Shown one piece after another: positions 32,761 to 40,848 of a stretch of 48,041 bases of DNA. The notes under the pieces are model-generated. The model was not told the origin of the DNA. It saw nothing but the letters and a program-made list of their open reading frames with translations, and ran no database searches. Each line of letters opens with the position of its first letter. The first letter of the stretch is position 1. The translations under genes and the position numbers were made by a program. Source of the DNA: Bacillota bacterium (GTDB lineage: Bacteria; Bacillota; Clostridia; DSM-8532). The stretch covers positions 1 through 48,041 of the forward strand of contig JAEWSN010000046.1 of assembly GCA_023459915.1 (NCBI GenBank). Reading direction: 5' to 3'.

Positions 32761-33623
32761 AATGTCTCCTCCTCTGCCGTGTTGCCGATTTCAGTGAACT
32801 GTCCGCCTCTGTCAAAAACGATGGCCGAGCCCACGGCGGTGGCGTATTCCGCGTGCTGCGGCCAGTGAAAGGTGATGCCGAAGAGTTCGGACAGGGAAGC
32901 GAACACCTCCATGCCCTGCGGCACATTGGTGAGATTGCCGGTGAGCACCACATCCCGCATTCCGTCGGCGCGGGCGGCAAACACCGCAATCATGCCGATG
33001 GTCTGGAAAACAAGATTGATGATGCCCAGCGCAATGTCCGACTTGTCGGCCAGGTCGCTGATTTTGCCGAAATTGGACGCCGTGGTCTCCGGCAGCAATC
33101 CTGTCAGCTTTTCACTGGTGATGTCGCCAATCACCAGATCCACATTGGACAGGTTGCCGCCCCGGGCCATTTCCACCACATCGTTGAAGTTGCGGACATT
33201 CAACATGCGGTTGGACAAGCCCAGCAGGGTGCCGCCGCCCACACCGGTGCCGCCGAGATGGAACGCGGCGCCGTTCTCCACCTTGACGAACGCGGTACCG
33301 GTGCCCATGCTCACAATGATGGCCCGTTCCATGCCGGCCAGCTTCACGCCGCCCATGCCGATGGCCCGGAATTCGTCCACCTTGCCGGTGGGAAGGCCGA
33401 AAAGGCGCTCCTTGACATAGGAGGAACCCACGCCGGTCACCATCACACGATCCACATCCTCAATCCGAAGCCTGTTCTCATTGAGGAACTTTCCGAACGC
33501 GCCATACACCGAGGCCAACGGATCCGTGGCCCGGACCAGCATGGGGCTGAACATTTCCCCCTGCCGATAGCCGATGATTTTTGTGGTGCTGCCACCGATG
33601 TCGATGCCAATCAATCTGCTCAT
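32757..33623 (-). CDS. coaW: Type II pantothenate kinase
   Basis: ATP-dependent phosphorylation of pantothenate, first step of CoA synthesis, ASKHA fold. The 288-residue product has the phosphate loop GIDIGGSTTKIIGY, VDEFRAIGMGG, VSMGTGTAFV, and GGTGVGGGTLLGL, and the late AVGSAIVF. The bacterial type II enzyme of staphylococci is insensitive to CoA feedback; whether this one is cannot be read from sequence. It overlaps the IMP cyclohydrolase by 4 nt and is 61 nt downstream of an ECF S component that probably imports its substrate. Confidence 0.9.
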   Translation of the reverse strand: MSRLIGIDIGGSTTKIIGYRQGEMFSPMLVRATDPLASVYGAFGKFLNENRLRIEDVDRVMVTGVGSSYVKERLFGLPTGKVDEFRAIGMGGVKLAGMERAIIVSMGTGTAFVKVENGAAFHLGGTGVGGGTLLGLSNRMLNVRNFNDVVEMARGGNLSNVDLVIGDITSEKLTGLLPETTASNFGKISDLADKSDIALGIINLVFQTIGMIAVFAARADGMRDVVLTGNLTNVPQGMEVFASLSELFGITFHWPQHAEYATAVGSAIVFDRGGQFTEIGNTAEEETL

Positions 33624-33684
33624 GCTGCCTCACTTCAAGTGCGGGGTGGTGGCGTTCGCCACCACCCCTTCCCGATATTTTTCT

Positions 33685-34293
33685 TCAGGGCTCCCGTTTC
33701 ATGCGTTTGAGCGCCATGACGATCGGGATGCCAAGCAAAATGGCGGAAAGGATCTCGGCAGGCGCATTTGTCAGCGCCAGCGTCACAATGAACGCCAGCG
33801 GGGTGACACCGGTCACCCCAAGTGACTCAAGGAACTTCGCCGCATACAGGATATAAATCATGCCCAGCACCCCGACCGTGTTTGTCAGTGTGGCCAGGGT
33901 CGCTGAAATGCCAACGGAAACCGGCTGGAGCTTTTTCTTCAGAAGGGCGTTGGAACCCTTGAACACATACCAGGCCACCACACCGATAAAGATGCGCGGC
34001 AACACGGACACCAGGGGATTCAAAAAGGCAAAGGCAATGGGTGTCGGCGTGACGACAGCCTGGTACAGGCTGGACAAGCCGAAAATCAAACCGACGAACG
34101 CGCCGACGAAGGGTCCTTCGATGATGCCTGCAATGATGACTGGAATATGGACGGTGGTGATTTGAACCGGCAAACCGGGAATGATGATGTACCCAATCTG
34201 CGGAATCAGGGAAAGGGCAATGGTGAGTGCCGACAGGATGCCCACAATGGTGATGCGCCGCACGTTCGGCCTTTTCCGGGTTGAGTTGCTCAT
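33685..34293 (-). CDS. ECF transporter S component, probably for pantothenate
   Basis: Substrate-binding membrane subunit of an energy-coupling-factor importer. The 202-residue product has six hydrophobic segments with the family pattern LSALTIALSLIPQIGYIIIP...VHIPVIIAGIIEGPFVGAFVG. GGAGG lies 6 nt before the ATG at TNSTRK-like MSNSTRKRPNV; a longer open frame upstream is repeat-rich leader. No EcfA/EcfT genes are adjacent, which fits the group II ECF type that shares a common module. Assignment to pantothenate rests on the neighbouring kinase. Confidence 0.8.
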   Translation of the reverse strand: MSNSTRKRPNVRRITIVGILSALTIALSLIPQIGYIIIPGLPVQITTVHIPVIIAGIIEGPFVGAFVGLIFGLSSLYQAVVTPTPIAFAFLNPLVSVLPRIFIGVVAWYVFKGSNALLKKKLQPVSVGISATLATLTNTVGVLGMIYILYAAKFLESLGVTGVTPLAFIVTLALTNAPAEILSAILLGIPIVMALKRMKREP

Positions 34294-34474
34294 GATAACC
34301 TCCGTTCTCATTCCCACTTGCCGGGGATATGAGTCGTTGGGGTGCTTGCCCCGCCCCCTGGGGATGTTCCGCGTGACACACTCAGCGTTACCGCTTCGTG
34401 TCGTCGTGCGGGGGATGACACACCGCCGCATGCTATACGCCGCATGCTATGCGCCGCATGAAATGCTTCGCATA

Positions 34475-34592
34475 TCATGCGGTACAAGTGCGTACAATTC
34501 CGTGTGTCACGCTTCGCGTCGACGCACGGGATCTCATGCGGTACCAGTGCGTACAATTCCGTGTGTCACGCTTCGCGTCGACACACGGGGGT
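34475..34592. repeat. 59-bp tandem duplication
   Basis: Units 34475-34533 and 34534-34592 share GCGTACAATTCCGTGTGTCA and CTTCGCGTCGAC with only a few differences. Part of it (GTGTCACG...GTCGACGCAC) echoes the repeat at the recD2 end. Confidence 0.88.
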
Positions 34593-34682
34593 TGTCCGGC
34601 TCCGAGGATGCCGGCTGGTGCTATTTTACCACGTTCTCCCTTTCTTGCGTTAGTCCTCTTTTGCCATATCCGTCATGACATG

Positions 34683-34706
34683 AAAAAGCACCGGTCTCCC
34701 GGTGCC
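34683..34706 (-). terminator. Intrinsic terminator after the chemoreceptor gene
   Basis: On the minus strand GCACCGG, GAGA loop, CCGGTGC, followed by TTTTT; 135 nt beyond the stop codon. Confidence 0.8.
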
Positions 34707-34841
34707 TTCCCTGTCTTTTTTGTTGCATCAAGCGTCCATGCTTCACCGCAGCCGAAGCACAATGCCTCCAGTTTCGGAAAAATTGCAGTTCATGATTGAT
34801 TCCGGCAACAGAAGAAGTCTCCGTCTGTTTCTGCTCTGGAA

Positions 34842-36323
34842 TCAAGACTGCAGATCCTGATTGAGGGGGACCCCCCGTGTCTTGAGGTCGGCGACAACCC
34901 CGCCGGCTTCGTTGAGCGCGGCCATCAGGTCCACAGACAATGCCCCGGCACGGGCGAGTGCTTCATCCGCTTTCTGCCGCTGACTTGCCTCAATGGCTGC
35001 CATGGCGTGATCTCCGGCTTCATGGAACGCCTGGTGCATCTGTCCAATCTGTTGCCACACACCCGTAATGTCCGGGTGCGCCATGTGAATGGCTTGATAA
35101 AAATGTCCGAACGCGCAGCGATCCGGCTTGGTCTGCAGCGGACTGGTCTGCATGTCCGCCACCATCGACTGCAATGTCTCAAGCCATGCCTTGTGGGCAT
35201 TCTTTGCCTTTTCCAACACCTCAATCACATCATCGTGACCGATGTCATTCCCGCCCCCACGCAGGGCGTCGAACAGACAATTGACGGTCTCGGTCAGGCT
35301 GCTGTCGATCTCCTCAATCTGGCGGGAAAAGGCCACACTGCGTTCCGCGTCCTGCGCGATGGCCGCGGTCATGCGGCTCAGATTTTCGGCGTCCGCGCTG
35401 GAGGTTTCCATGGCTTTTGCGATTTCGTCCGTCGTCAGCCGGATACCCTGCATGGCCTTGTCGATTTTCCCCACTTCCGCGACGACCTGACGGAGCATCT
35501 CCACATTTTGGTTGATTGTCTCTGTCACGGTTTCCACCCGCGCTCCCATTTCGGTGGAGGAGTTCAGGGTGCGATCCACGCCTTCCCGGCTCTTGTCCGC
35601 CGCCTCCCGAATCCGTTCCATGAACGCGCGCATGCCTTCGAGCTTTTCCTTCGTGTCATCGGCCAGCACCCGGACCTCTTCAGCCACAACAGCAAATCCC
35701 CGTCCATGCTCCCCCGCCCGGGCAGCCTCAATGGCCGCGTTCAACGCCAGCAGGTTCGTCTGTCCGGCAATGCCCTCGACACTGTCAACCACCTTGCCCA
35801 CTTCATTGGACAGATCAACCAGTTCATGGATGTTCCGGCTCATCTCCCGATTGTCCACAATGACGCCATCCTTGAGCTGCTGAACGCCTTTGAGCAGGAC
35901 CACGCTTTCATCATTGCGCTTGGCCAGCTGCTCGGATTCCACCGCAAGCTGCGACAACGTCTCTGCCGTGTCATCGATGGCCTCGTTCACCTGTCCCATG
36001 CTCGCCGTGGTCTGCTCAACAATGGCCAGGTTCGATTCGCTGAGTGTTGCCAGTTCTGACGCAAAGCCTGTGAGTTTGCTGGAAATGTGGGACATGCCCA
36101 CGTCAAAGCTGCTCAATGAGCTCACAATCTCCAGGATGCCTTTTGCGGCCTCCGCCATCCGGGTTTCATTCCCCAACAGCTTCTCGAATTGTGCCAGAAT
36201 TTCTCCGTGCAGCGCATATCCCACCTCGGGCCGTGTGGTTTGTTTGCCCTGCATGGCCTGTTGAACATGATCAAGGATACATCTTGCCTCGTGGCATGGT
36301 GCCTGACGCTTTCTGAAAATCAT
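34842..36323 (-). CDS. Soluble methyl-accepting chemotaxis protein with CZB domain
   Basis: Cytoplasmic chemoreceptor of 493 residues with no membrane helix. The signalling tip is NLLALNAAIEAARAGEHGRGFAVVAEEVRVLAD in two overlapping stretches (about 200-232), flanked by long coiled coils. The C-terminal 130 residues match the CZB zinc-binding domain: a His in AHKAWLETL, CAFGHFY, and HQAFHEAGDHAM, which coordinate zinc and sense hypochlorite or redox state in known examples. Similar soluble CZB receptors also work with diguanylate cyclases. No che or flagellar gene is near. GGGGG precedes the ATG. Confidence 0.93.
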   Translation of the reverse strand: MIFRKRQAPCHEARCILDHVQQAMQGKQTTRPEVGYALHGEILAQFEKLLGNETRMAEAAKGILEIVSSLSSFDVGMSHISSKLTGFASELATLSESNLAIVEQTTASMGQVNEAIDDTAETLSQLAVESEQLAKRNDESVVLLKGVQQLKDGVIVDNREMSRNIHELVDLSNEVGKVVDSVEGIAGQTNLLALNAAIEAARAGEHGRGFAVVAEEVRVLADDTKEKLEGMRAFMERIREAADKSREGVDRTLNSSTEMGARVETVTETINQNVEMLRQVVAEVGKIDKAMQGIRLTTDEIAKAMETSSADAENLSRMTAAIAQDAERSVAFSRQIEEIDSSLTETVNCLFDALRGGGNDIGHDDVIEVLEKAKNAHKAWLETLQSMVADMQTSPLQTKPDRCAFGHFYQAIHMAHPDITGVWQQIGQMHQAFHEAGDHAMAAIEASQRQKADEALARAGALSVDLMAALNEAGGVVADLKTRGVPLNQDLQS

Positions 36324-36533
36324 GGAATCCCCCTTGTGCCGAATTCATTGCGAGTTCTCAATATCATTTCCACAGAACCATTTCCACAAAACATGACGGC
36401 TTGTTTTTTTGTGACATACACACAAGCGTTTCAAACGTGTGATTCGATGAAGAACCATTGATTCCATCGCACCCGACATCTTTCATTTATCCCCACCGCA
36501 CTCCGCAGAATTGGCTATACCCATCCGTTCCCA

Positions 36534-36563
36534 TTGACTTTCCATCCGCCACGGCCGTAGAAT
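36534..36563 (+). promoter_or_regulatory. Promoter for the RNA upstream of mutS2
   Basis: TTGACT (36534-36539) and TAGAAT (36558-36563) are 18 bp apart; predicted start near 36570. Confidence 0.65.
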
Positions 36564-36569
36564 GAAAGC

Positions 36570-36889
36570 ACACCGGCAGAATGCTGCCGGCTCACTCAAA
36601 AACCGTCCGGCCTTCGGGCCGCCGGCAAGACTTGCCGCAACGGAATCATGTTTCGTTCGTGGCAGAACCAGAGGGTTTTGATGTCTGCGAGAGTCCTGGC
36701 CTAATTTCAGTTGAACACCACGAACCGGTTCCCACCCCCCAACAGGGTCTATTTTTGGTATTCCAAAAATCGGGGCGGTTCGTCAGCTGAGGTCAGGATC
36801 GCGGAAAGCGGACAGGGCAAAGGCCCGGACTGTCTCCCGGAAGGGTGTCATGTCATCCGATCACCGTGCGTCGTGCGCACGGTTTTTTT
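36570..36889 (+). ncRNA. Structured RNA of unknown family, leader or small RNA upstream of mutS2
   Basis: About 320 nt with its own promoter and a strong terminator. Stems seen in order: CCGGCAG/CTGCCGG (36573-36590), CGGCC-TTCG-GGCCG (36608-36621), CGGCA/TGCCG (36623-36637), then a long rod closed by GTCTGC/GCGGAC (36683, 36808), TCCTGGCCT/AGGTCAGGA (36694, 36790), CAGTTG/CAGCTG (36708, 36784), ACGAACC/GGTTCGT (36720, 36777) and ATTTTTGG/CCAAAAAT (36751-36770), and a small GGGC/GCCC hairpin on the 3' side. Terminator ACCGTGCG/CGCACGGT plus seven T (36863-36889). It ends 55 nt before the mutS2 ATG. The rod with a 3'-side hairpin recalls 6S RNA, but it is longer and I cannot name it. Confidence 0.6.
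36863..36889 (+). terminator. Intrinsic terminator between the structured RNA and mutS2
   Basis: ACCGTGCG, 5-nt loop, CGCACGGT and a run of seven T. No room for a separate promoter before mutS2 is obvious, so mutS2 expression may depend on read-through here. Confidence 0.88.
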
Positions 36890-36944
36890 GCGTCCATGCC
36901 CGGCTGGCGAATCCGTCCAGTCAAGACAAGGAGGCACCCCACCC

Positions 36945-38993
36945 ATGAACAAAACCGCCATGAACATACTGGAATTCCCCGAAATCGTCCGCCAGCTGTC
37001 GGAACACGCCCTTTCCGAATCCGGTCGTGCGCGCTGCCTGGCCATCACACCGGAAACGGATCCCGACATCATCGCGCTGCGCCTTCGCGAGACAGAAGAG
37101 GCCCGGGCTGTTTCCGGCAAGGGCGGCGTCCCCCTCTCCTCCCTCGGCGGGATGGAAAAGGTGATGGAAAAGCTCGGTAAAACCGTGAACCTCACGCCGG
37201 ACGAGCTCTCCACCATCCGGAACATGAACCGCAACGTGGCCCGGATGATGCGCTTCATGCGCGACCGGGAAAGCATTGCGCCCACCATTTCCACCTATGC
37301 CGCCTCCATGGATCCGCTCGAACCCCTCAGCGAGGAAATTGATCGCTGCATCCTGGACAACCGCGTGGACGATCGCGCTTCGGCCGATCTGGCCAGGCTC
37401 CGCAAGCGCATTGCCATTGCGACCGATCGCATCCGGCAAAAGCTGGATGTCCTGCTCAACGCGCCCGGCACCCGGGCCCTTTTGCAAGACAGCGTGGTGG
37501 GCATGCGGGGCAATCACTATGTCATCCCCGTGAAACGCGAACACCGGCAACGCCTGGATGGCCAGGTGCTGGATGTGTCCTCGAGCGGCGCCACTGTCTT
37601 CATCGAACCGGCGGCCATCCGCACGCTCAAGAATGAACTGGACTTGCTGCGTCTGGAAGAGGAGAAGGAGGTCTACCGCGTGCTGGCAACCCTGACACAG
37701 CAGGCGGAAACCCATGCCAGGGCACTGCGCGTGAATCTGGAAACCATGGCCGAATACGACTACCTTTTTGCGCGCGCCAAGCTGGCCAACGGGATGCGCG
37801 CCATCAATCCGGCACTGCACCGCAAAGGGCATTCGGTCATTGTGAACGGCCGGCATCCGCTGCTGCCCGGCGACGCGGTGCCCCTGAACTTCCACATCGG
37901 CGATGGGTATCGGGCCCTGATCATCACCGGCCCCAACACGGGCGGAAAAACCGTGGTGCTCAAGACCGTGGGCCTGTTTCACCTGATGGCGCAGTCCGGA
38001 TTGCATGTGCCGGCGGCAGAAGGCACCACCCTGGCCGTCTATGACGACATCCTGGCGGATATCGGCGACGGACAGAGCATCACACAGTCGCTGTCCACCT
38101 TCTCCTCCCACATCCGCAACATCATCGCCATCCTGGCCTGCGCCGGACCGCGGACACTGGCAATCGTCGACGAGCTCGGCACGGGGACAGACCCCGGTGA
38201 AGGCATGGGGCTGGCGGTCGCGGTCATGGAAAAACTGTATGAAAAAGGCGCAACACTGCTTGCGACAACCCATTACAGCGAAATCAAGGCCTTCGCGTCC
38301 ACCCGGCCCGGCTTCAAAAACGGCTGCATGGGCTTTGACGTGGAAACCCTGATGCCCCGATACACCCTTTCGATCGGCATTCCCGGCGAGAGCAACGCGT
38401 TTCTCATCTCGCTGCGGCTGGGGATGGATCCCGCGCTGGTGGAACGCGCGCACCACATCACCTATCAGGAAACCAAATCGTACCGGGAAAACCTGCGCAC
38501 GGGGTCAGACCCCACCGCAAGTGCCGGCCGGGGCATGGGGTCTGACCCCACCTCGGGGGCCGACCGGGCTACGGGGTCAGACCCCACCGCCGCGCCACCG
38601 GTCGCGGCAGAGGTCCTGGAGAGCCATGAGGATGGCCGGCAACGCAGGCAGGCCCGCCACAAGGCCCGCATGAGCCTGGCGCAGGAAAAACGCCGCATGG
38701 CTTCCCCCTACAAGCTGGGAGACTGTGTGTTTGTGACCACGATGAATCGGACGGGCATTGTCTGTGAAACGGAAAACCCGCGCGGGGAGATCGGCGTGAT
38801 GATCATGAAAAAGCGTTTCATGATTCCGCACCAGCGGATTCGTCCTTTTTTGGAGGGCAAGGATCTGTATCCGGAGGACTATGACTTGTCCACGGTGCTC
38901 GACAGCGTGCAAACAAGGAAGGCCCGCCACAAGATGGGCAAACGGCATGTGGCGGGGCTGCAAATCGTCACGCCCGGGGAGGATAATTCATGA
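36945..38993 (+). CDS. MutS2-type ATPase lacking the Smr nuclease domain
   Basis: Dimeric MutS-family ATPase of 682 residues. It has the MutS2 core without the mismatch-recognition domains: N-terminal helices (LEFPEIVRQLSEHALSESGR), the lever/clamp region, and domain V with Walker A GPNTGGKT (from residue 329), the STFSSHI signature and Walker B DELGTGTDPGEG. MutS2 is normally about 780 residues with a C-terminal Smr endonuclease; here the protein ends soon after a KOW-like segment (YKLGDCVFVTTMNRTG). Residues about 519-547 are a REP-derived repeat. AGGAGG lies 11 nt before the ATG. MutS2 acts in recombination control or rescue of collided ribosomes; without Smr, cleavage is not expected. Confidence 0.85.
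   Translation: MNKTAMNILEFPEIVRQLSEHALSESGRARCLAITPETDPDIIALRLRETEEARAVSGKGGVPLSSLGGMEKVMEKLGKTVNLTPDELSTIRNMNRNVARMMRFMRDRESIAPTISTYAASMDPLEPLSEEIDRCILDNRVDDRASADLARLRKRIAIATDRIRQKLDVLLNAPGTRALLQDSVVGMRGNHYVIPVKREHRQRLDGQVLDVSSSGATVFIEPAAIRTLKNELDLLRLEEEKEVYRVLATLTQQAETHARALRVNLETMAEYDYLFARAKLANGMRAINPALHRKGHSVIVNGRHPLLPGDAVPLNFHIGDGYRALIITGPNTGGKTVVLKTVGLFHLMAQSGLHVPAAEGTTLAVYDDILADIGDGQSITQSLSTFSSHIRNIIAILACAGPRTLAIVDELGTGTDPGEGMGLAVAVMEKLYEKGATLLATTHYSEIKAFASTRPGFKNGCMGFDVETLMPRYTLSIGIPGESNAFLISLRLGMDPALVERAHHITYQETKSYRENLRTGSDPTASAGRGMGSDPTSGADRATGSDPTAAPPVAAEVLESHEDGRQRRQARHKARMSLAQEKRRMASPYKLGDCVFVTTMNRTGIVCETENPRGEIGVMIMKKRFMIPHQRIRPFLEGKDLYPEDYDLSTVLDSVQTRKARHKMGKRHVAGLQIVTPGEDNS
38501..38585. 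repeat. 36-bp coding repeat with three GGGGTCWGACCCC palindromes in mutS2
   Basis: The 13-bp palindrome occurs at 38501-38513, 38537-38549 and 38573-38585, exactly 36 bp apart. Read in frame each gives GSDPT, so the protein has TGSDPTA, MGSDPTS, TGSDPTA. The period keeps the frame. Confidence 0.92.
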
Positions 38994-39982
38994 CAGTCAT
39001 TCAAACAAACGGGTTGGCGAAGACCTATCAACGTCCGGTCAAGGAGCCTGGATTCCGCGGTTCGGTCAAGGGGCTCTTCCATCGCACCTTCACCGCGGCC
39101 GAGGCGCTGAAGCATTTCGATCTCACGGTAGAAAAAGGCGAGACGGTCGGCATCATCGGTCCAAACGGCGCGGGGAAAACCACCCTTGTGAAGCTGCTGT
39201 GCGGCATCATCCAGCCCACGGCCGGCGAGGTCTCGGTACTCGGGTTCAAGCCGGGTGAGCTCAAGGATGATTTCCGCAGGCGGTACGCCGTGGTGATGGG
39301 CCAGAAGAGCCAGCTGTGGTGGGATCTGCCCGCGCTCGACACCTTCCGTCTGAACCAGAAGATCTACCAAATCCCGGCGGAACGGTTCGAGCAGAACCTG
39401 CAGGAATACACCGCCCTGTTCGGCGTGGCAAACCTGCTCCACGCACCGGTCCGCAACCTGTCGCTGGGCGAGCGGATGAAGATGGAGCTGATGGCCGCGC
39501 TCCTGCACGACCCCGAGCTGCTGTTTCTCGACGAGCCCACCATCGGGCTGGACGCCATCGCACAAAAGGGCATCCGGCAGTTCCTACGGGAGATCAACAG
39601 CCGTCGGCAGGTGACCATTTTGCTGACCAGCCATTACATGGAGGACATCCGGCATCTGTGTCGCCGCACCCTGGTCATCAACGAGGGGAAAAAGGTGTAC
39701 GACGGCTCCCTCGAAACGCTCCTTTCCCGCTACCGTCAGCATCGGGAAGTCCAGGTGACGCTGGCTGAACCGGTTGGGATGACACTCCACCTGCCGCATC
39801 AGGTGGAAACCCTTGAACAGGGGCCGTTCCAGGTGCGGATGCGGGTGCCGCGAACAGAAATCCGGGTGCTGCTCGAAAGCCTGCTGCGACAGTGCGAACC
39901 GGACGACATCCGCATCGAGGAGGAGGACATCGGCAACGTGATTGAACGGATTTACGCCTCCGGCACGGAGGTGATGACATGA
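38990..39982 (+). CDS. ABC-2 exporter ATP-binding protein (COG4586-like)
   Basis: ATPase for the two following permeases. The 330-residue product has Walker A GPNGAGKTT, signature LSLGERMKMELMAALLHDP, Walker B LLFLDEPTIGLD and the switch His in LLTSHYMEDI. The first 40 residues with GFRGSVKGLFHRTF and a C-terminal extension of about 90 residues are typical of the COG4586 group. The ATG overlaps the mutS2 stop by 4 nt with GGGGAGG upstream, so it belongs to the mutS2 transcript. Exported substrate unknown. Confidence 0.93.
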   Translation: MTVIQTNGLAKTYQRPVKEPGFRGSVKGLFHRTFTAAEALKHFDLTVEKGETVGIIGPNGAGKTTLVKLLCGIIQPTAGEVSVLGFKPGELKDDFRRRYAVVMGQKSQLWWDLPALDTFRLNQKIYQIPAERFEQNLQEYTALFGVANLLHAPVRNLSLGERMKMELMAALLHDPELLFLDEPTIGLDAIAQKGIRQFLREINSRRQVTILLTSHYMEDIRHLCRRTLVINEGKKVYDGSLETLLSRYRQHREVQVTLAEPVGMTLHLPHQVETLEQGPFQVRMRVPRTEIRVLLESLLRQCEPDDIRIEEEDIGNVIERIYASGTEVMT

Positions 39983-40848
39983 AAAAATGTTTCGCCATCC
40001 ATCCTCTATTTGCGGCGCAAATAGAGGTCTTGTTGGTGACTTGCCTGAAGTCATGGAGGTCCTACCCCGCCATCGGCCGCATCAGCATGCGCGCACGCAC
40101 CGCGTACCGGTTTGATGTCTGGATGGGCGCCACGCTGCCATTTCTGCGCGTGTTGCTGGCATTTCTGTTGTGGCGGATCCTGTTCACCTCCCGTTCCGAA
40201 ATTGCCGGCTTCACCCTTGAGGGGATGACCGCGTATTACATCCTCACCGCGTTCCTCTCACGGCTGGACCAGTCGGGCGGCCTGGTGTGGGAATATGCGG
40301 ACGACATCCGGGAAGGCCGGTTTGCCAAATACCTCACCAAACCGCTCAACCCATTCGGCCATTTTCTGGCCACGTCCGCCGCGCGTTCCCTGTATGTGGG
40401 CGGTGTCGCCCTGGCGTCCGTTTTCCTGCTGGCCCTTCTCTTTGGGAACCGGCGCCTGTTCACCTCCTCGTGGCAGAACGCCCTGATGGCGGGCATCATC
40501 GCGCTGCTGGGTCTGAGCTTCCTGGCCTGCCTGAACTGGCTGACCGCCATTCTGGCCTGGAAGTTCAAGGACATCACCGGATTCCATCTCATCAAGGGGA
40601 ATCTGGTGGAATTTCTTGCCGGCACACTGTTCCCGCTTTCCCTGCTCCCTGAGCCGTTTGTCGGCGTGCTCAAATGGCTGCCCTTCTACCACCTTCATTA
40701 TCTTCCCGCCTCCCTGTTTCTGGGCCGGCGGCAGGACGAGGCGTTGTCCAGCCTCCTGATTCTGCTGGGCTGGACCCTGGGGATCCTGGTCGTGGGTGAA
40801 ATCTCCTGGCGACGGCTGCGCCGGCATGACGAGGGGGTGGGCGCATGA
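39979..40848 (+). CDS. ABC-2 family permease (COG4587/PF06182-like), first of two
   Basis: Six-helix membrane subunit of 289 residues, with the conserved YRFDVWMGATLPF start of helix 1 and DDIREGRFAKYLTKPLNPFGHF after helix 2, the family motif. GGAGGTGATGAC precedes an ATG that overlaps the ATPase stop. That start adds about 36 residues before the usual family start; within them lies an 11-bp-stem palindrome (40003-40027) read as HPLFAAQIEV. A later start (MRARTAYRF) is possible but has no ribosome binding site. Confidence 0.88.
   Translation: MKKCFAIHPLFAAQIEVLLVTCLKSWRSYPAIGRISMRARTAYRFDVWMGATLPFLRVLLAFLLWRILFTSRSEIAGFTLEGMTAYYILTAFLSRLDQSGGLVWEYADDIREGRFAKYLTKPLNPFGHFLATSAARSLYVGGVALASVFLLALLFGNRRLFTSSWQNALMAGIIALLGLSFLACLNWLTAILAWKFKDITGFHLIKGNLVEFLAGTLFPLSLLPEPFVGVLKWLPFYHLHYLPASLFLGRRQDEALSSLLILLGWTLGILVVGEISWRRLRRHDEGVGA
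40003..40027. repeat. Perfect 11-bp-arm palindrome in the permease 5' coding region
   Basis: CCTCTATTTGC, GGC loop, GCAAATAGAGG. It is AT-rich against a GC-rich gene and sits 24 nt after the start codon, where it could form an mRNA hairpin that limits translation, or mark a small insertion. Confidence 0.8.

Larger units (their letters stand above)
34294..34841. other. 548-nt gap with palindromes, a 59-bp tandem repeat and a terminator
   Basis: No credible protein gene. From the left: the ECF S leader, CGCATG-rich short palindromes (34427-34482, repeated CCGCATGCTAT), the 59-bp repeat at 34475-34592 and the chemoreceptor terminator at 34683-34706. I found no convincing promoter for the ECF S gene. 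Confidence 0.7.
36324..36944. other. 621-nt divergent gap carrying a structured RNA locus
   Basis: No protein gene. 36324-36533 is AT-richer and probably holds the chemoreceptor promoter, though I could not fix one. 36534-36889 holds a promoter, a folded RNA and a terminator; the mutS2 ribosome binding site follows. Confidence 0.75.

Noticed and set aside
36770..36834. SRP RNA-like stretch AGGTCAGG...GGAA
   Set aside because: The conserved SRP domain IV loop and flanking helix do not follow; the AGGTCAGGA strand pairs better within the long rod.
36711..36944. Longer mutS2 start about 78 codons upstream
   Set aside because: That extension runs through the structured RNA and its terminator, and has no ribosome binding site; the ATG at 36945 follows AGGAGG.
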